Assembly (NCBI GenBank): GCA_963748385.1 | Contig: CAVVIQ010000009.1 | Span: forward strand, 124,001-188,000 | Origin: Rhodoblastus sp963748385 | GTDB lineage: Bacteria > Pseudomonadota > Alphaproteobacteria > Rhizobiales > Beijerinckiaceae | Length of the DNA stretch: 64,000 nucleotides | Direction of reading: 5' to 3' | Shown here: in pieces, positions 1-9,082 of the stretch | Layout of the letters: every line of letters begins with the position of its first letter | Position numbering within the stretch: position 1 is the first letter of the stretch | Notes under the pieces: generated by a model | Databases searched by the model: none | Seen by the model: the letters and a program-made list of their open reading frames with translations, nothing else | What the model was told of the DNA's origin: nothing | Made by a program: the position numbers and the translations under genes

Positions 1-442
1 AATAGCCCTCGCAGTAGGCGAGGAGGATACAGGAGCGGACCGGTTCGCGAATCCGCTCGAGACAAAAACGCAAGGTCGAAGCGTCCATGACGCGGCCTAC
101 CTCGTCGTGTGGATCGACGATTTTTTCCAGCCAATCGACCCCATCCTCCCCCGGCTCGCGCCGGACCGGCTTTTTCACCCTGACAAAATCGATCGCGCGA
201 TTGCGGGCGATCGAAACCATCCAGGCGAGAGGCGCTCCCGCCTCCGGCGCATATTGGGCGGCGTTATTCCAGATCCGCAGGAATACGTCCTGCAAGGCGT
301 CCTCGGCTTCCTGCCTGTCCCGCAAGATACGGAGCAGCACGCCAAAAAGTTTCGGTGAAGCAAGGTCATAAAGCGCGCGAAAAGCCGCGCGGTCCCCAGC
401 CGCACTCGCCTTGATCAACGGCGCCAGATCGTCGTCTTGCAC
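1..442 (-). CDS. ECF-family RNA polymerase sigma factor (3' end beyond window)
   Basis: The reverse strand encodes the first 147 or so residues of a sigma-70 region 2 to region 4 protein of extracytoplasmic-function type. Region 2 is clear: an RAAFRALYDL helix, then a DAEDALQDVFLRIW-like segment (here EAEDALQDVFLRIW), then an AWMVSIARNRAIDFVR segment that would contact the -10 element. The window edge cuts region 4 at a CILLAYCEGY stretch. I chose the GTG start at 442 because a GGAGG lies 7 bases upstream; another GTG at 460 is in frame. The type resembles the SigK/RpoE group, usually controlled by a linked anti-sigma factor, which would lie outside the window. The target promoters cannot be deduced. 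Confidence 0.85.
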   Translation of the reverse strand, partial: MQDDDLAPLIKASAAGDRAAFRALYDLASPKLFGVLLRILRDRQEAEDALQDVFLRIWNNAAQYAPEAGAPLAWMVSIARNRAIDFVRVKKPVRREPGEDGVDWLEKIVDPHDEVGRVMDASTLRFCLERIREPVRSCILLAYCEGY

Positions 443-752
443 CCATTGCCCTCCAGCCACGCGAACGCTTTTCTTACGCGCCGCCGCGAGAATTGCCCGA
501 ACGCTTCACCGGTTCAAGTTGAACTGACGAGATAGTCGCGAATTTTCTCGAGGAGCGTGAGATATGTCGCCGCCTCCCCACTCCCGGCGCAATGTCGCAC
601 ATGTCCATGGCGTGGCCTTCCATTTGTCCATGAGGCCGATACGGCGGCCTGCGCGGAATGGTTTCACGCGGCGCAGTGAAACTTGCGCCGGGCGGCCGCC
701 GTACAGCCGAACGAGGCAGCTTCTGCCGGCCGCACAACAACCGGGGTCGAAG
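443..752. promoter_or_regulatory. Divergent intergenic region with two inverted repeats
   Basis: This 310-base gap separates the leftward sigma factor gene from the rightward thioredoxin-fold gene. No convincing gene lies in it. It holds a 13-base perfect palindrome with a single-base centre, GTTCAAGTTGAAC, at 512-524, and an inverted repeat GTTTCAC / GTGAAAC with an 8-base spacer at 661-682. Both look like binding sites for dimeric regulators, one near each divergent gene. No regulator can be assigned. Confidence 0.4.
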
Positions 753-2537
753 ATGAAGAAAATCTGCAATCTCGCGCTGGTCGCCGCCTTTTGCGCCGGC
801 CCCGCCGCCGGCGCGCCTTTGGCCTGGTCCGGCTGGGACGGCGATCTGTTCGCTCGGGCCAAGGCCGAAAAACGTTTCGTCATTCTCGATCTCGAAGCGG
901 TCTGGTGCCACTGGTGCCATGTCATGGACCAGACCACCTATGCCGATCCGGCGGTCGATGAATTCATCGGCGAGAAATATATCGCGGCGCGCGTCGATCA
1001 GGACGCCAATCCGGACCTGTCCAGCCGCTATGGCGACTGGGGCTGGCCGGCGACAATCATTTTCGCGCCCGACGGAACCGAAATCGTCAAGTTGCGCGGC
1101 TATATCGAACCGCAGCGGATGAAGGCGCTGCTGCAGGCGGTGATCGACGATCCGACGCCCGGGCCCTCCGTTGGCGAAGAAGAGGCGGTGGAACCCGCCG
1201 CCACCGCCTTTCTCGAAAAGAATCTCCGCGCGGCGCTGATGAAGTCCTTCAACCAATCCTACGATTCAGACCATGGCGGCTGGGGCGGCGGGCAGCATTT
1301 TATCGACGCCGGCAGCATGGACCTCGACATGGAGCTGGCGGAAGCAGGCGACAAACAGGCGCAGGAGCAGGCGCGCAAGACCTTCGACGCCGCCCTTGCC
1401 CTGATCGATCCGGTCTGGGGCGGCGTCTATCAATATTCCGCGACGCCCGACTGGAAGACGCCGCATTTCGAAAAGATCATGTCGTTCCAGGCCCAATATC
1501 TACGGCAATATGCGCAGGCCTATGCGCAATGGCGCGACCCGCGTTATCTGGCGGCGGCGAAGGCGATCGAGTCCTATGTCACGACATTCCTGCGCGCGCC
1601 GGAAGGCGCCTTCTATGTGAGCCAGGACGCCGATCTCAACGCCCAGATCGATGGCCACGAATATTATGCCCTGGACCGATTGGCGCGCGAAAAACTTGGC
1701 CTGCCGCGCGTCGACAAACATTTGTACGCCCGCGAAAACGGCTGGGCGATCGCCGGGCTGGTCGGTTATTCCAACGCGACCGGCGACGCCCGCTCCTTGC
1801 AAATGGCGGAGCGCGCCGCGCGCTGGGTCCTGGCCAACAGGGCATTGCCGGGCGGCGGATTCCGCCATGACGACAAGGACCGCGGCGGACCTTTCCTTGG
1901 CGACACATTGGCGATGGGCCAGGCTTTTCTTGACCTTTATACGGCGACCGGCGGGCGCGACTGGCTGCGCAGGGCGGCGCAGGCCGGCGATTTCATCGGC
2001 GCCAAGTTCAAGATTGCTTCCGGCGGCTTCGCGCCGACCCAAACAGCCGAAGCAGGCGTCGGCGTGTTCAAGCGTCCCGATCCGCAATTCGACGACCAGA
2101 CCCAGGTCGCCCGCTTCATGAATCTGCTCGATCGTTATACCGGCCAGGCCCGCTTCAAAAAGCTCGCCTCCGGAGCCATGCGCTATGCCGTCGGCGCCGC
2201 CGGGGATTCGGAGCGACCGCTTGCCGGCTTGCTGCTGGCGGATGACGAACTAAGCCATGAACCGGCCCATATCACCATCCTCGGCCGCAAGGATGATCCG
2301 GCGGCGCGGGATCTTCATGCGGCCGCCCTCGCTTTGCCGCTGGTCTATGAACGGATCGACTGGTGGGACACGCGCGAGGGTCCTTTGGACAATCCCGACG
2401 TGACCTATCCGGAAATGGACCGGGCGGCCGCTTTCGCCTGCGCCCATCACATCTGTTCGCTGCCGGTCGTTTCCGCCGCCGACCTGTCCCGGGCTTTGGC
2501 GACGATGGCCCAACGGCGGACCTCGACAGCGCGATGA
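753..2537 (+). CDS. Periplasmic YyaL/DUF255-type thioredoxin-fold protein
   Basis: A 594-residue protein with a cleavable signal peptide (MKKICNLALVAAFCAGPAAG), followed by a thioredoxin-like domain of the DUF255/YyaL type. The signature WCHWCH has the cysteine pair at residues 52 and 55. The remaining ~450 residues resemble the alpha/alpha-barrel (glycosyl hydrolase-like) part of YyaL/spermatogenesis-associated protein 20 relatives. An upstream ATG at 564 would bury the signal peptide, so the start at 753 is preferred. A role in thiol redox chemistry in the envelope is inferred from the motif and signal; the substrate is unknown. It diverges from the ECF sigma factor gene, whose stress regulon it might join. 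Confidence 0.8.
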   Translation: MKKICNLALVAAFCAGPAAGAPLAWSGWDGDLFARAKAEKRFVILDLEAVWCHWCHVMDQTTYADPAVDEFIGEKYIAARVDQDANPDLSSRYGDWGWPATIIFAPDGTEIVKLRGYIEPQRMKALLQAVIDDPTPGPSVGEEEAVEPAATAFLEKNLRAALMKSFNQSYDSDHGGWGGGQHFIDAGSMDLDMELAEAGDKQAQEQARKTFDAALALIDPVWGGVYQYSATPDWKTPHFEKIMSFQAQYLRQYAQAYAQWRDPRYLAAAKAIESYVTTFLRAPEGAFYVSQDADLNAQIDGHEYYALDRLAREKLGLPRVDKHLYARENGWAIAGLVGYSNATGDARSLQMAERAARWVLANRALPGGGFRHDDKDRGGPFLGDTLAMGQAFLDLYTATGGRDWLRRAAQAGDFIGAKFKIASGGFAPTQTAEAGVGVFKRPDPQFDDQTQVARFMNLLDRYTGQARFKKLASGAMRYAVGAAGDSERPLAGLLLADDELSHEPAHITILGRKDDPAARDLHAAALALPLVYERIDWWDTREGPLDNPDVTYPEMDRAAAFACAHHICSLPVVSAADLSRALATMAQRRTSTAR

Positions 2538-2549
2538 ACGAAACGCCCT

Positions 2550-3359
2550 TCAGTCCGGCGCTTCATCGACCCAGACGCGGAATTCGCGCAGGGCGTGCTG
2601 GCCAAAGAAATGAACCAAGGGGACGTCGGCGGCGTCGCGACCCTGCGCCATCAGGATGCGGCCGATGCGCGGCGCATTGTTGCGCGGGTCGAACACCCAC
2701 CAGCGCCCGCCCAGAAACACTTCCATCCAGGCGCTGAAATCCTGCGCCTCATGGGGCGGCGGCAAGCCGACGTCGCTGATATAGCCGCTGCAATAGCGCG
2801 CCGGGATATTGAGCCCGCGCGCGAAGGCGATGGCGAGGTGGGTGTAGTCGCGGCAAACGCCGCCGCCCTTTTGATAGGCCTGCAACGCGGTGAGGGTCGG
2901 ATTGGCCTGGTCGTAGGCGAAGCGGATGTGGTTGTGGACGAAATCGCAGATCGCCTGGACCCGCGCCCAGCCCGGCGCGAAGGCGCCGAACAGGCGCCAT
3001 GCCTCATTTGAAAGCAGATCGGTCTCGCAATAGCGGCTGCCGAGCAGAAACTCCAACGCATCCGGCGGCAGATCCGCGACCTCGTGCTGGATCGCCTCGG
3101 TGTTGACCGCGTCATAGGCGCGTACGGCGTGGAATATTGTATCCGATTTCATCCGGATCAGGCCGGGCGGCGCGACCAGACGGGTGCACAGATTGCCGAA
3201 ACCGTCGATATAGGTGTGCAGCGGCGCGACCGGGTCGGTGTGAAGATAATCGGGCTGTTCGAGTTGCGCCGCCTGGCGCTGGTGAACGTTGAGCAGACAT
3301 ATGATCGGCGTGACCGCCGCCGTCTCGTAGGCCATGTCGAAGCCGATGCGAAGGCGCAT
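2550..3359 (-). CDS. Transglutaminase-like protein with substituted His position
   Basis: A 269-residue protein with the N-terminal beta-rich domain and C-terminal transglutaminase-like core of the bacterial cysteine-protease-like family. The nucleophile is visible in GGGVCRDYTHLA (Cys169) and the acidic partner in WVFDPRNN (Asp224). The position usually held by the catalytic histidine, just before the AWMEV strand, is Ser209 (DFSAWMEVF). Alanine or serine there is, as I recall, common in one alphaproteobacterial subgroup, so this may be a family trait rather than decay. A start at 3458 is possible, but MRLRIGFDM begins the conserved region. It converges with the thioredoxin-fold gene. The substrate is unknown. 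Confidence 0.8.
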   Translation of the reverse strand: MRLRIGFDMAYETAAVTPIICLLNVHQRQAAQLEQPDYLHTDPVAPLHTYIDGFGNLCTRLVAPPGLIRMKSDTIFHAVRAYDAVNTEAIQHEVADLPPDALEFLLGSRYCETDLLSNEAWRLFGAFAPGWARVQAICDFVHNHIRFAYDQANPTLTALQAYQKGGGVCRDYTHLAIAFARGLNIPARYCSGYISDVGLPPPHEAQDFSAWMEVFLGGRWWVFDPRNNAPRIGRILMAQGRDAADVPLVHFFGQHALREFRVWVDEAPD

Positions 3360-3563
3360 GGAAATTCCTGACGTTGACGCTCTGATCAGCGAATGATTTC
3401 TCGGACGCCGCGGCCGGCGAATCCCCAACGCCCTGCACGAAGTCGCGCGGCGCGACATCGCTGCGCCCGAGTTGCTCTACCCGAGGCGATCTTGTCGAAA
3501 CAACGATGCTCTTGCAGGATTTATGCCGCTGCGTCGATCATGGCTTGCCAAACGCGCCAAACG

Positions 3564-3589
3564 AAAAAAAAGCCATGACGGACCATGGC
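3564..3589 (-). terminator. Rho-independent terminator of the surface lipoprotein gene
   Basis: Read on the reverse strand, a GCCATG / CATGGC stem with a 6-base loop is followed by eight T residues. It lies about 40 bases after the stop codon of the leftward lipoprotein gene (stop at 3630), where an intrinsic terminator is expected. Confidence 0.75.
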
Positions 3590-3629
3590 CCGTCGTCGGT
3601 TTGTTCGATTTTTTGCGCTGCGCCAGGCG

Positions 3630-4016
3630 TCAGGAGTTCAGCTTCCAGCCGCCGTCGGCCTTGCAGGCTGTGCCCTTGCCGACCCTGGGCCGGCCGTTGA
3701 TGTAAACCGTATGGGTGAGGTCGCGGCAATCGCCATTGGCGGCGCCGGGGGCGACATAGCCATAGGCTCCGTCGTCGCCGCGCCAGGTTTTCTTGTCGCC
3801 GGAAGCGAGCGCGTCGGATTCCGCCTTGTTGGCGGCCGTCCTGTCGCCGTTGTCGAGGCCCGCGCCGAGCGCGCCGCTGACGAGACCCGCATAGGGCGGC
3901 GGGGGCGACGCCACGGCGGCGGGCGGCGGCGGCGCGCCGCCAAGCTGAGCGCAACCCGCCAGAGAAAACATCATCGCGCCGGCAAACCCGACGCGGGCCA
4001 GAATTTTCACGACCAA
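3630..4016 (-). CDS. Small lipoprotein, 17-kDa surface antigen type
   Basis: A 128-residue protein with a lipoprotein signal peptide ending in the lipobox LAGC (Cys22). A proline-rich stretch and a short glycine-rich segment follow. The C-terminal domain matches the RT0821/Lpp0805 (rickettsial 17-kDa antigen C-terminal) pattern: a GYVAPG turn, then CRDLTHTVYINGRP, then GTACKADGGWK. The two cysteines of that domain probably form a disulfide. It should be anchored in the outer membrane; the function of the family is unknown. It sits alone, followed by an intrinsic terminator, and diverges from the efflux operon. Confidence 0.75.
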   Translation of the reverse strand: MVVKILARVGFAGAMMFSLAGCAQLGGAPPPPAAVASPPPPYAGLVSGALGAGLDNGDRTAANKAESDALASGDKKTWRGDDGAYGYVAPGAANGDCRDLTHTVYINGRPRVGKGTACKADGGWKLNS

Positions 4017-4292
4017 CCTCCAGAATCGATCACCGTGACCTTGAACGATCTTAGCGGCGGATGACGCGCCGCGAAAGGCGACGCCGACAAAAAGGCGCTC
4101 ATCCGCGCGAAGACGAAACGGAAATTCTCGTCGGATCCATGATTCCGCCCGACATCTCCGTCAGGATCGCGTTGACACGCGCGCGATTCTTGACGAAAGC
4201 GGCGTTACAAAGCATGGGATGTCCCGGCGTAATGTGACGGATGTTCCTATTCCCGCCGTCGCCCTGGTGACTGTGCAACCGTGGAGCCCTCC

Positions 4293-5477
4293 ATGAAAGG
4301 GATCGCCGCTTCGTTCCTGACGCTCGGCCTGCTCGCCGGCTGTGGCAAGAGCTCGACGCCGCCGCCCGCTCCGCCGCCGCAGGTTTTCACCCTTTCGGCC
4401 AAGGCGCAAAGCGTTCCGCTGCGCCGGCATTTCACCGGCCGCGTCTCCGCCTACCGGAGCGCGAATGTCGTCGCGCGCGTCTCCGGCGTGCTGCTCAAGC
4501 GCCTCTATCGCGAGGGCGACGACGTGCGCAAGGGGCAGGCGCTGTTCGAGATCGATCCGTCCTATTACAAGGCCCAGCTCGACAATGACCTCGCCGTGCT
4601 CGCCCAGGATCAGGCGACGCTGGTCGACGCCAAGCTGACCGCCGAGCGCGCCCGGAAATTGCTGCACGCCAATGCGGTGGTGTCGCAGCAGACCGTCGAC
4701 GACGCCAATGCGGCGGAAGGCCGGGCCAATGGCAAGGTGCAACAGGACGAGGCCGCGATCGAAAGCGCGCGCCTGAACCTCGGCTACACCAATGTGGTCG
4801 CGCCGATCGACGGCGTCGCCGGGCAGCAGCAGGCGACGGTCGGCGCCCTGGTCGGCAATGGGGCCAGCGACAATGGCGCCGGCGGAACCCTGTTGGCCAT
4901 GATCGAGCAGATCGATCCGGTCTATGTGAACTTCACGATCGACGCGGCGGACCTGACCACCTTGCGTCAGGCGCAGGCCGCCGGCAAGGTGAAGCTGGAG
5001 AAGCAGAGCCAGACCAAGGTCGCGGTCACCCTGCCGAACGGCGCCGCCTACGGGAGCGACGGAACCCTTGATTATTCCGGCGTGCTGGTGAACGCCGCCA
5101 CCGGCGCGCTCAACCTGCGCGCGGTCATACCGAACCCCGACCGCATCCTGCTGCCGGGCATGTTTGTGATGCTCGCCGTCGATTTCGGACGCGAGAACGA
5201 CGTGTTCCTCATACCGCAGCAGGCGCTGCTTCGCGACCCCGCCGGCGCCTATGCGCTCGTGGTCGCCGCCGACGGGAAGGTCGCGCGCAAGAACGTGAAG
5301 GCCTCCGACGCTTACGAAAACAACTGGATCGTCACCAGCGGCCTCGCCGACGGCGATCAGGTCATCGTCTCCGGATTGCAACGGGCGCGTGAAGGCCTGC
5401 GCGTCGTCTCCAGTCCATGGCGCGCGCCCGCGAAGGTAGGAAACAACGGCTTGGGCGCCTCCGAGGCGCAGCGGTAG
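4293..5477 (+). CDS. RND efflux periplasmic adaptor (AcrA/MexA type)
   Basis: A 394-residue membrane-fusion protein. It has a lipoprotein signal with lipobox LAGC, then a barrel-sandwich lipoyl domain (VVARVSGVLLKRLYREGDDV near residue 60), a coiled-coil hairpin (about residues 100-165), and a beta-barrel with C-terminal membrane-proximal domain (LLPGMFVMLAVDF, PQQALLRD). It links the inner-membrane RND pump to an outer-membrane channel for drug or solvent export. The ATG at 4293 is preferred over the in-frame GTG at 4281 because GGAG is spaced 6 bases from it. The pump gene follows. No TolC-type channel gene or TetR regulator is adjacent, so both must be elsewhere. Confidence 0.92.
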   Translation: MKGIAASFLTLGLLAGCGKSSTPPPAPPPQVFTLSAKAQSVPLRRHFTGRVSAYRSANVVARVSGVLLKRLYREGDDVRKGQALFEIDPSYYKAQLDNDLAVLAQDQATLVDAKLTAERARKLLHANAVVSQQTVDDANAAEGRANGKVQQDEAAIESARLNLGYTNVVAPIDGVAGQQQATVGALVGNGASDNGAGGTLLAMIEQIDPVYVNFTIDAADLTTLRQAQAAGKVKLEKQSQTKVAVTLPNGAAYGSDGTLDYSGVLVNAATGALNLRAVIPNPDRILLPGMFVMLAVDFGRENDVFLIPQQALLRDPAGAYALVVAADGKVARKNVKASDAYENNWIVTSGLADGDQVIVSGLQRAREGLRVVSSPWRAPAKVGNNGLGASEAQR

Positions 5478-5535
5478 CGCATATTCCCGGAAAGTTGCAG
5501 ACTTTTTGGACAAGAATATACGTTAAAACAATAAA

Positions 5536-5578
5536 CTAGAGCATTGTTCCGATCCATAAGGAACGGAAAACGCGCTAG
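5536..5578. repeat. Palindromic intergenic element between acrA- and acrB-like genes
   Basis: In an AT-richer stretch between the two efflux genes, imperfect terminal inverted repeats (CTAGAGC and GCGCTAG) enclose a GTTCC / GGAAC stem with a 9-base loop. This layout resembles the short dispersed palindromic elements found between genes in many Rhizobiales genomes. A half-like sequence (CTAGCGCATG) appears near 54632. Only one full copy was recognised, so assignment to a repeat family is tentative. Confidence 0.35.
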
Positions 5579-5603
5579 CGCCGCTCAATCAGGAAAGCCG
5601 CCG

Positions 5604-8600
5604 GTGCCAAGTTTCTTTATCCAGCGCCCCATTTTCGCTTGGGTGATCGCCATCATGATCATCCTGTTCGGCGCCATTGCGCTGCGCTCGATGGGCGTCG
5701 ATTCCTATCCCAATATCGCGCCGCCCCAGGTGACGATCACCGCCAATTATCCCGGCGCGAGCGCCGCGACCATGGAGACCACGGTCACCGAGGTCATCGA
5801 GCAGCAGCTGACCGGGATCGACAACCTGCTCTACTTCAGTTCGACCTCGGGTTCGAACGGGCAGAGCGTCATCACCCTGACCTTCGCGACGGGAGCCAAT
5901 CCCGACATCGCGCAGGTTCAGGTGCAGAACAAGGTCAATCTCGCCGCGCCGCTGCTTCCGGCGCAGGTCACGCAACAGGGCGTCGCGGTCGTGAAGGCGA
6001 CGCCCGACATATTGATGTTCATCGCGTTGAGATCGACCAATTCGTCGATCGACGCCCAGCGGCTCAGCGACATATTGGCGTCCGAGATCCAGCCGAGCAT
6101 CGCGCGGGTGAACGGCGTCGGCAATACCTTCATCCTCGGCTCCGAATACGCGGCGCGGATCTGGCTCGACCCCGACAAGCTCCAGGCCTATGGCCTGTCC
6201 ACCACCCAGGTTCTCAACGCGGTCAATGCGCAGAACGCGCAATTCGCCGCCGGCTCGATCGGCGCCGATCCCGCCGTCAAGGGCCAGGTCTTTACCGCGA
6301 CCGTCGCCGGCGACAGCCTGTTCGACTCGCTGCAGCAGTTCCGCGACATCATCCTGCGCGCCAATAGCGACGGCTCGTTCGTCAAGCTGAGCGACGTCGC
6401 CACGGTCTCCTTCGGCGCGCAGAGCTACGGCGAGGCGACGGTCTTCAACGGCAAGCCCGCCGGCGGCCTCGCCGTGTTCCTGTCTCCCGGCGCCAACGCG
6501 CTGGCGGTGGCCGATGCGGTCAAGACCAAGATGGCCTCGCTCGCCCGTGATCTCCCGGCAGGCGTGACCTGGGACGTTCCCTATGACACCACCCCTTTCA
6601 TCACCGCGTCGATCCGGGAAGTGCTGATCACGCTGGCTGAAGCAATCGCTCTGGTTTTCCTGGTGATGCTGATCTTTCTCCAGAACCTGCGCGCCACCTT
6701 GATCCCGACCCTGGTGATCCCGGTCGCCCTGTTCGGCGCCTTCATCGGCCTTTCGCTTCTGCGCTTCACCATCAATCAGCTGACCCTGTTCGGCATGGTG
6801 CTGGCCATCGGCATTGTCGTGGACGACGCGATCGTGGTGATCGAGAACGTCGAGCGCATCATGACCGAGGAGCGGCTCGATCCAAAGGCCGCGACGGCCA
6901 AGGCGATGCGGCAGATCACCGGGGCGATCGTCGCCATCACGGTGGTCCTCACCGCGGTTTTCGTGCCCTCCGCCCTGCAACCCGGCGCGACCGGAGTCGA
7001 TCTACGCGCAATTCGCCCTGACGATCGCCGTGTCGATGGGCTTTTCGGCCTTCCTCGCCATGTCCTTCACCCCGGCCCTGTGCGCGGCGCTGCTCAAGCC
7101 CGAACATCATGAGGGCCGGAACGCCTTGTTCCGCTGGTTCGATCGCGTCTTCAACAGCACAGCGCACGGCTATCAGGGCCATGTCGGCCGGGCGGTCCAC
7201 CATGCGCCGCGCTGGATGATGCTGTTCGCGCTGACGATCTTGCTGACCGGCTTCCTCTATCTGCGCCTGCCGACAAGCTTCGTGCCCGAGGAGGACCAGG
7301 GTTTCGTGCTCGCGCTCGTCAACATGCCGCCGGGCGCCACGCTGCAGCGCATCGACCGGGTGATGGAAGAGGTGCGCGACACCTTGCTGAAAAGCCCGGT
7401 AGGCAAGGACATCGACGGCATATTCCAGCCGGAAGGCTTCAGTTTCGTCGGCTCCAGCGAAAATGTCGGCATGGCCTTCATCAAGCTGACCGACTGGAGC
7501 GAGCGCTCCGAAACGGCGATGCAGCTGATTCCGCGGATCAACGGGATTTTGGCGGCCATACCCGACGCGCAGATCTTCGCCGTCAACCTGCCGACCATCC
7601 GGGGCTTGAGCCGCTTCGGCGGCGTCGATCTCTATCTTCTCGCGCGCGCTGGCCAATCCCGCGGCCAGCTCGATGCGGCGGAAATGACATTGCTGGGCGA
7701 GGCGGCGAAAAACCCGAAGCTTTATCAGGTCCGGCCGAACGCCCTACCCAGCGCGCCGCAACTGGACATCGCGCTCGACCGCAAGCAGGCCGCGACGATG
7801 GGATTTTCGTTGAGCGATGTTTATAATACGGTGTCAATGGAGTTCGCGCCGTATTACATCAATCAGATGACCTATGGCGGCCGTGTCAAGCGCGTCTTTA
7901 TCCAGAACGACGCGAGCCACCGGATGGGCCCGGACGCGCTGCGGCGTCTTTATTCACCCGTCGGCCCCGGCGCGCTGGCGCTGGGCGCGGCCCTCGACCC
8001 GCCGACGGGCGTCGCGCCGATCAATCCGTCGGCGGCCAACCCGTCGATCAGCCCCTATAATATGCTGCCGCTGTCCAGCGTGATCAGAACGAAGTGGGAC
8101 GTCGGCCCAACTGTGCTGCAACGCTACAACGGCTATCCGGCGATCGAAATCGTCGGCAATCCAGGGCGCGGCTATACGACCGGCGAGGCGATGGACACGG
8201 TGCAAGGCATAGTCGATCAGTCGCTGCCTCCGGGCTTTGGCGCCGAGTGGACAGGGCAATCGTATCAAGAGGTGCTGGCGGGAAACGCCGCGACCGCGCT
8301 GATGGCGCTGTCCATCCTCATCGTCTTCCTGTCCCTGGCGGCGCTTTATGAAAGCTGGTCGATTCCGGTCGCGGTTCTGCTGGTGGTTCCCCTCGGCCTG
8401 CTCGGCATGATCGTCTTCAGCCTGATCGGCGGCGCGCCGAACGACATCTATTTCAAGATCGGTCTCGTCACAGTCATTGGCCTTGCCGCGAAGAACGCGA
8501 TCCTGATCGTCGAATTCGCGATGCAAAGCCAGGCCGGCGGCGCATCGCTCTACGACGCCATCACCACCGCCGGGCGCCTGCGCCTGCGCCCGATCCTGAT

Positions 8601-8844
8601 GACCTCGTTCGCCTTCATTCTCGGCGTGCTGCCCTTGGCGCTGTCGACAGGCGCGGGCGCGGTGTCGCGGCGCGAGATCGGCGATGTCGTGATCGGCGGC
8701 ATGTTGTTCGCTACTTTGTTCGGCTTGCTGCTGATCCCCGTGTTTTATGTGAGCATCCGCCGTTTGCTTGGCGATCGGCTGCGCCACGATCTCGCGCAAG
8801 CGGCTCATAATCCGCCGCGAAACATGGGCGGCGAGGCGGGATAA
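5604..8844 (+). CDS. RND multidrug efflux permease (AcrB/HAE1 type), one frameshift
   Basis: A hydrophobe/amphiphile-efflux pump of about 1,079 residues once a frameshift is repaired. The first frame runs from 5604 to about 6999 and the second from there to 8844. The break lies in the stretch ALQPGATGV / IYAQFALTI, where one extra base (near 6999) separates the halves. Family marks are the N-terminal FFIQRPIFAWVIA helix, the transmembrane proton-relay acids in GIVVDDAIVVIENVERI, and the lysine in GLAAKNAILIVEFAMQ. The GTG at 5604 is chosen because AGGAAAG is 6 bases upstream and the protein then begins exactly at PSFFIQRP. It acts in the inner membrane with the adaptor encoded just upstream. 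The shift is probably a consensus error; if real, the pump is inactive. Confidence 0.88.
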
Positions 8845-8948
8845 TCAGGGCTGAGGCAATTTCGAATACCCGAGCCGCGAGGTCGATCCGGCCCCGTTCG
8901 GCCTACGCAGCCATGATGCGGGCTTTTGCGCCCGCTGTCCGACCCTCG

Positions 8949-8982
8949 CCGCTGGGAGACGGCCACCACCGCCTCCCAGCGG
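8949..8982. terminator. Bidirectional hairpin terminator between convergent genes
   Basis: A perfect 10-base stem (CCGCTGGGAG / CTCCCAGCGG) continues inward after one mismatch with CGG / CCG around a short loop, followed by a T-rich TTCCATTTT. It sits between the stop of the efflux pump and the stop of the convergent histidine kinase gene. A smaller GCGGGC / GCCCGC hairpin precedes it at 8918-8935. Confidence 0.6.
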
Positions 8983-9082
8983 TTCCATTTTCGCCTTGAC
9001 GGCGCAGAAAGTCATAAGACAAGCGTTTCCCGCCCACCCGGAAACACGATCTGAGGCGTGGCCGCTCAACGCCCACCGTCCC

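Noticed and set aside
474..1256. Long reverse-strand ORF opposite the YyaL-like gene, and many similar long antisense ORFs (for example 5589-6980, 21753-23786, 35321-38035)
   Set aside because: They mirror well-supported genes, are rich in Arg, His and Gly in the manner of antisense high-GC frames, and show no family motif.
6990..7010. Programmed ribosomal frameshifting in the efflux pump gene or in glnE
   Set aside because: No slippery heptamer or following pseudoknot is visible, and the same kind of single-base gain occurs in many unrelated genes.
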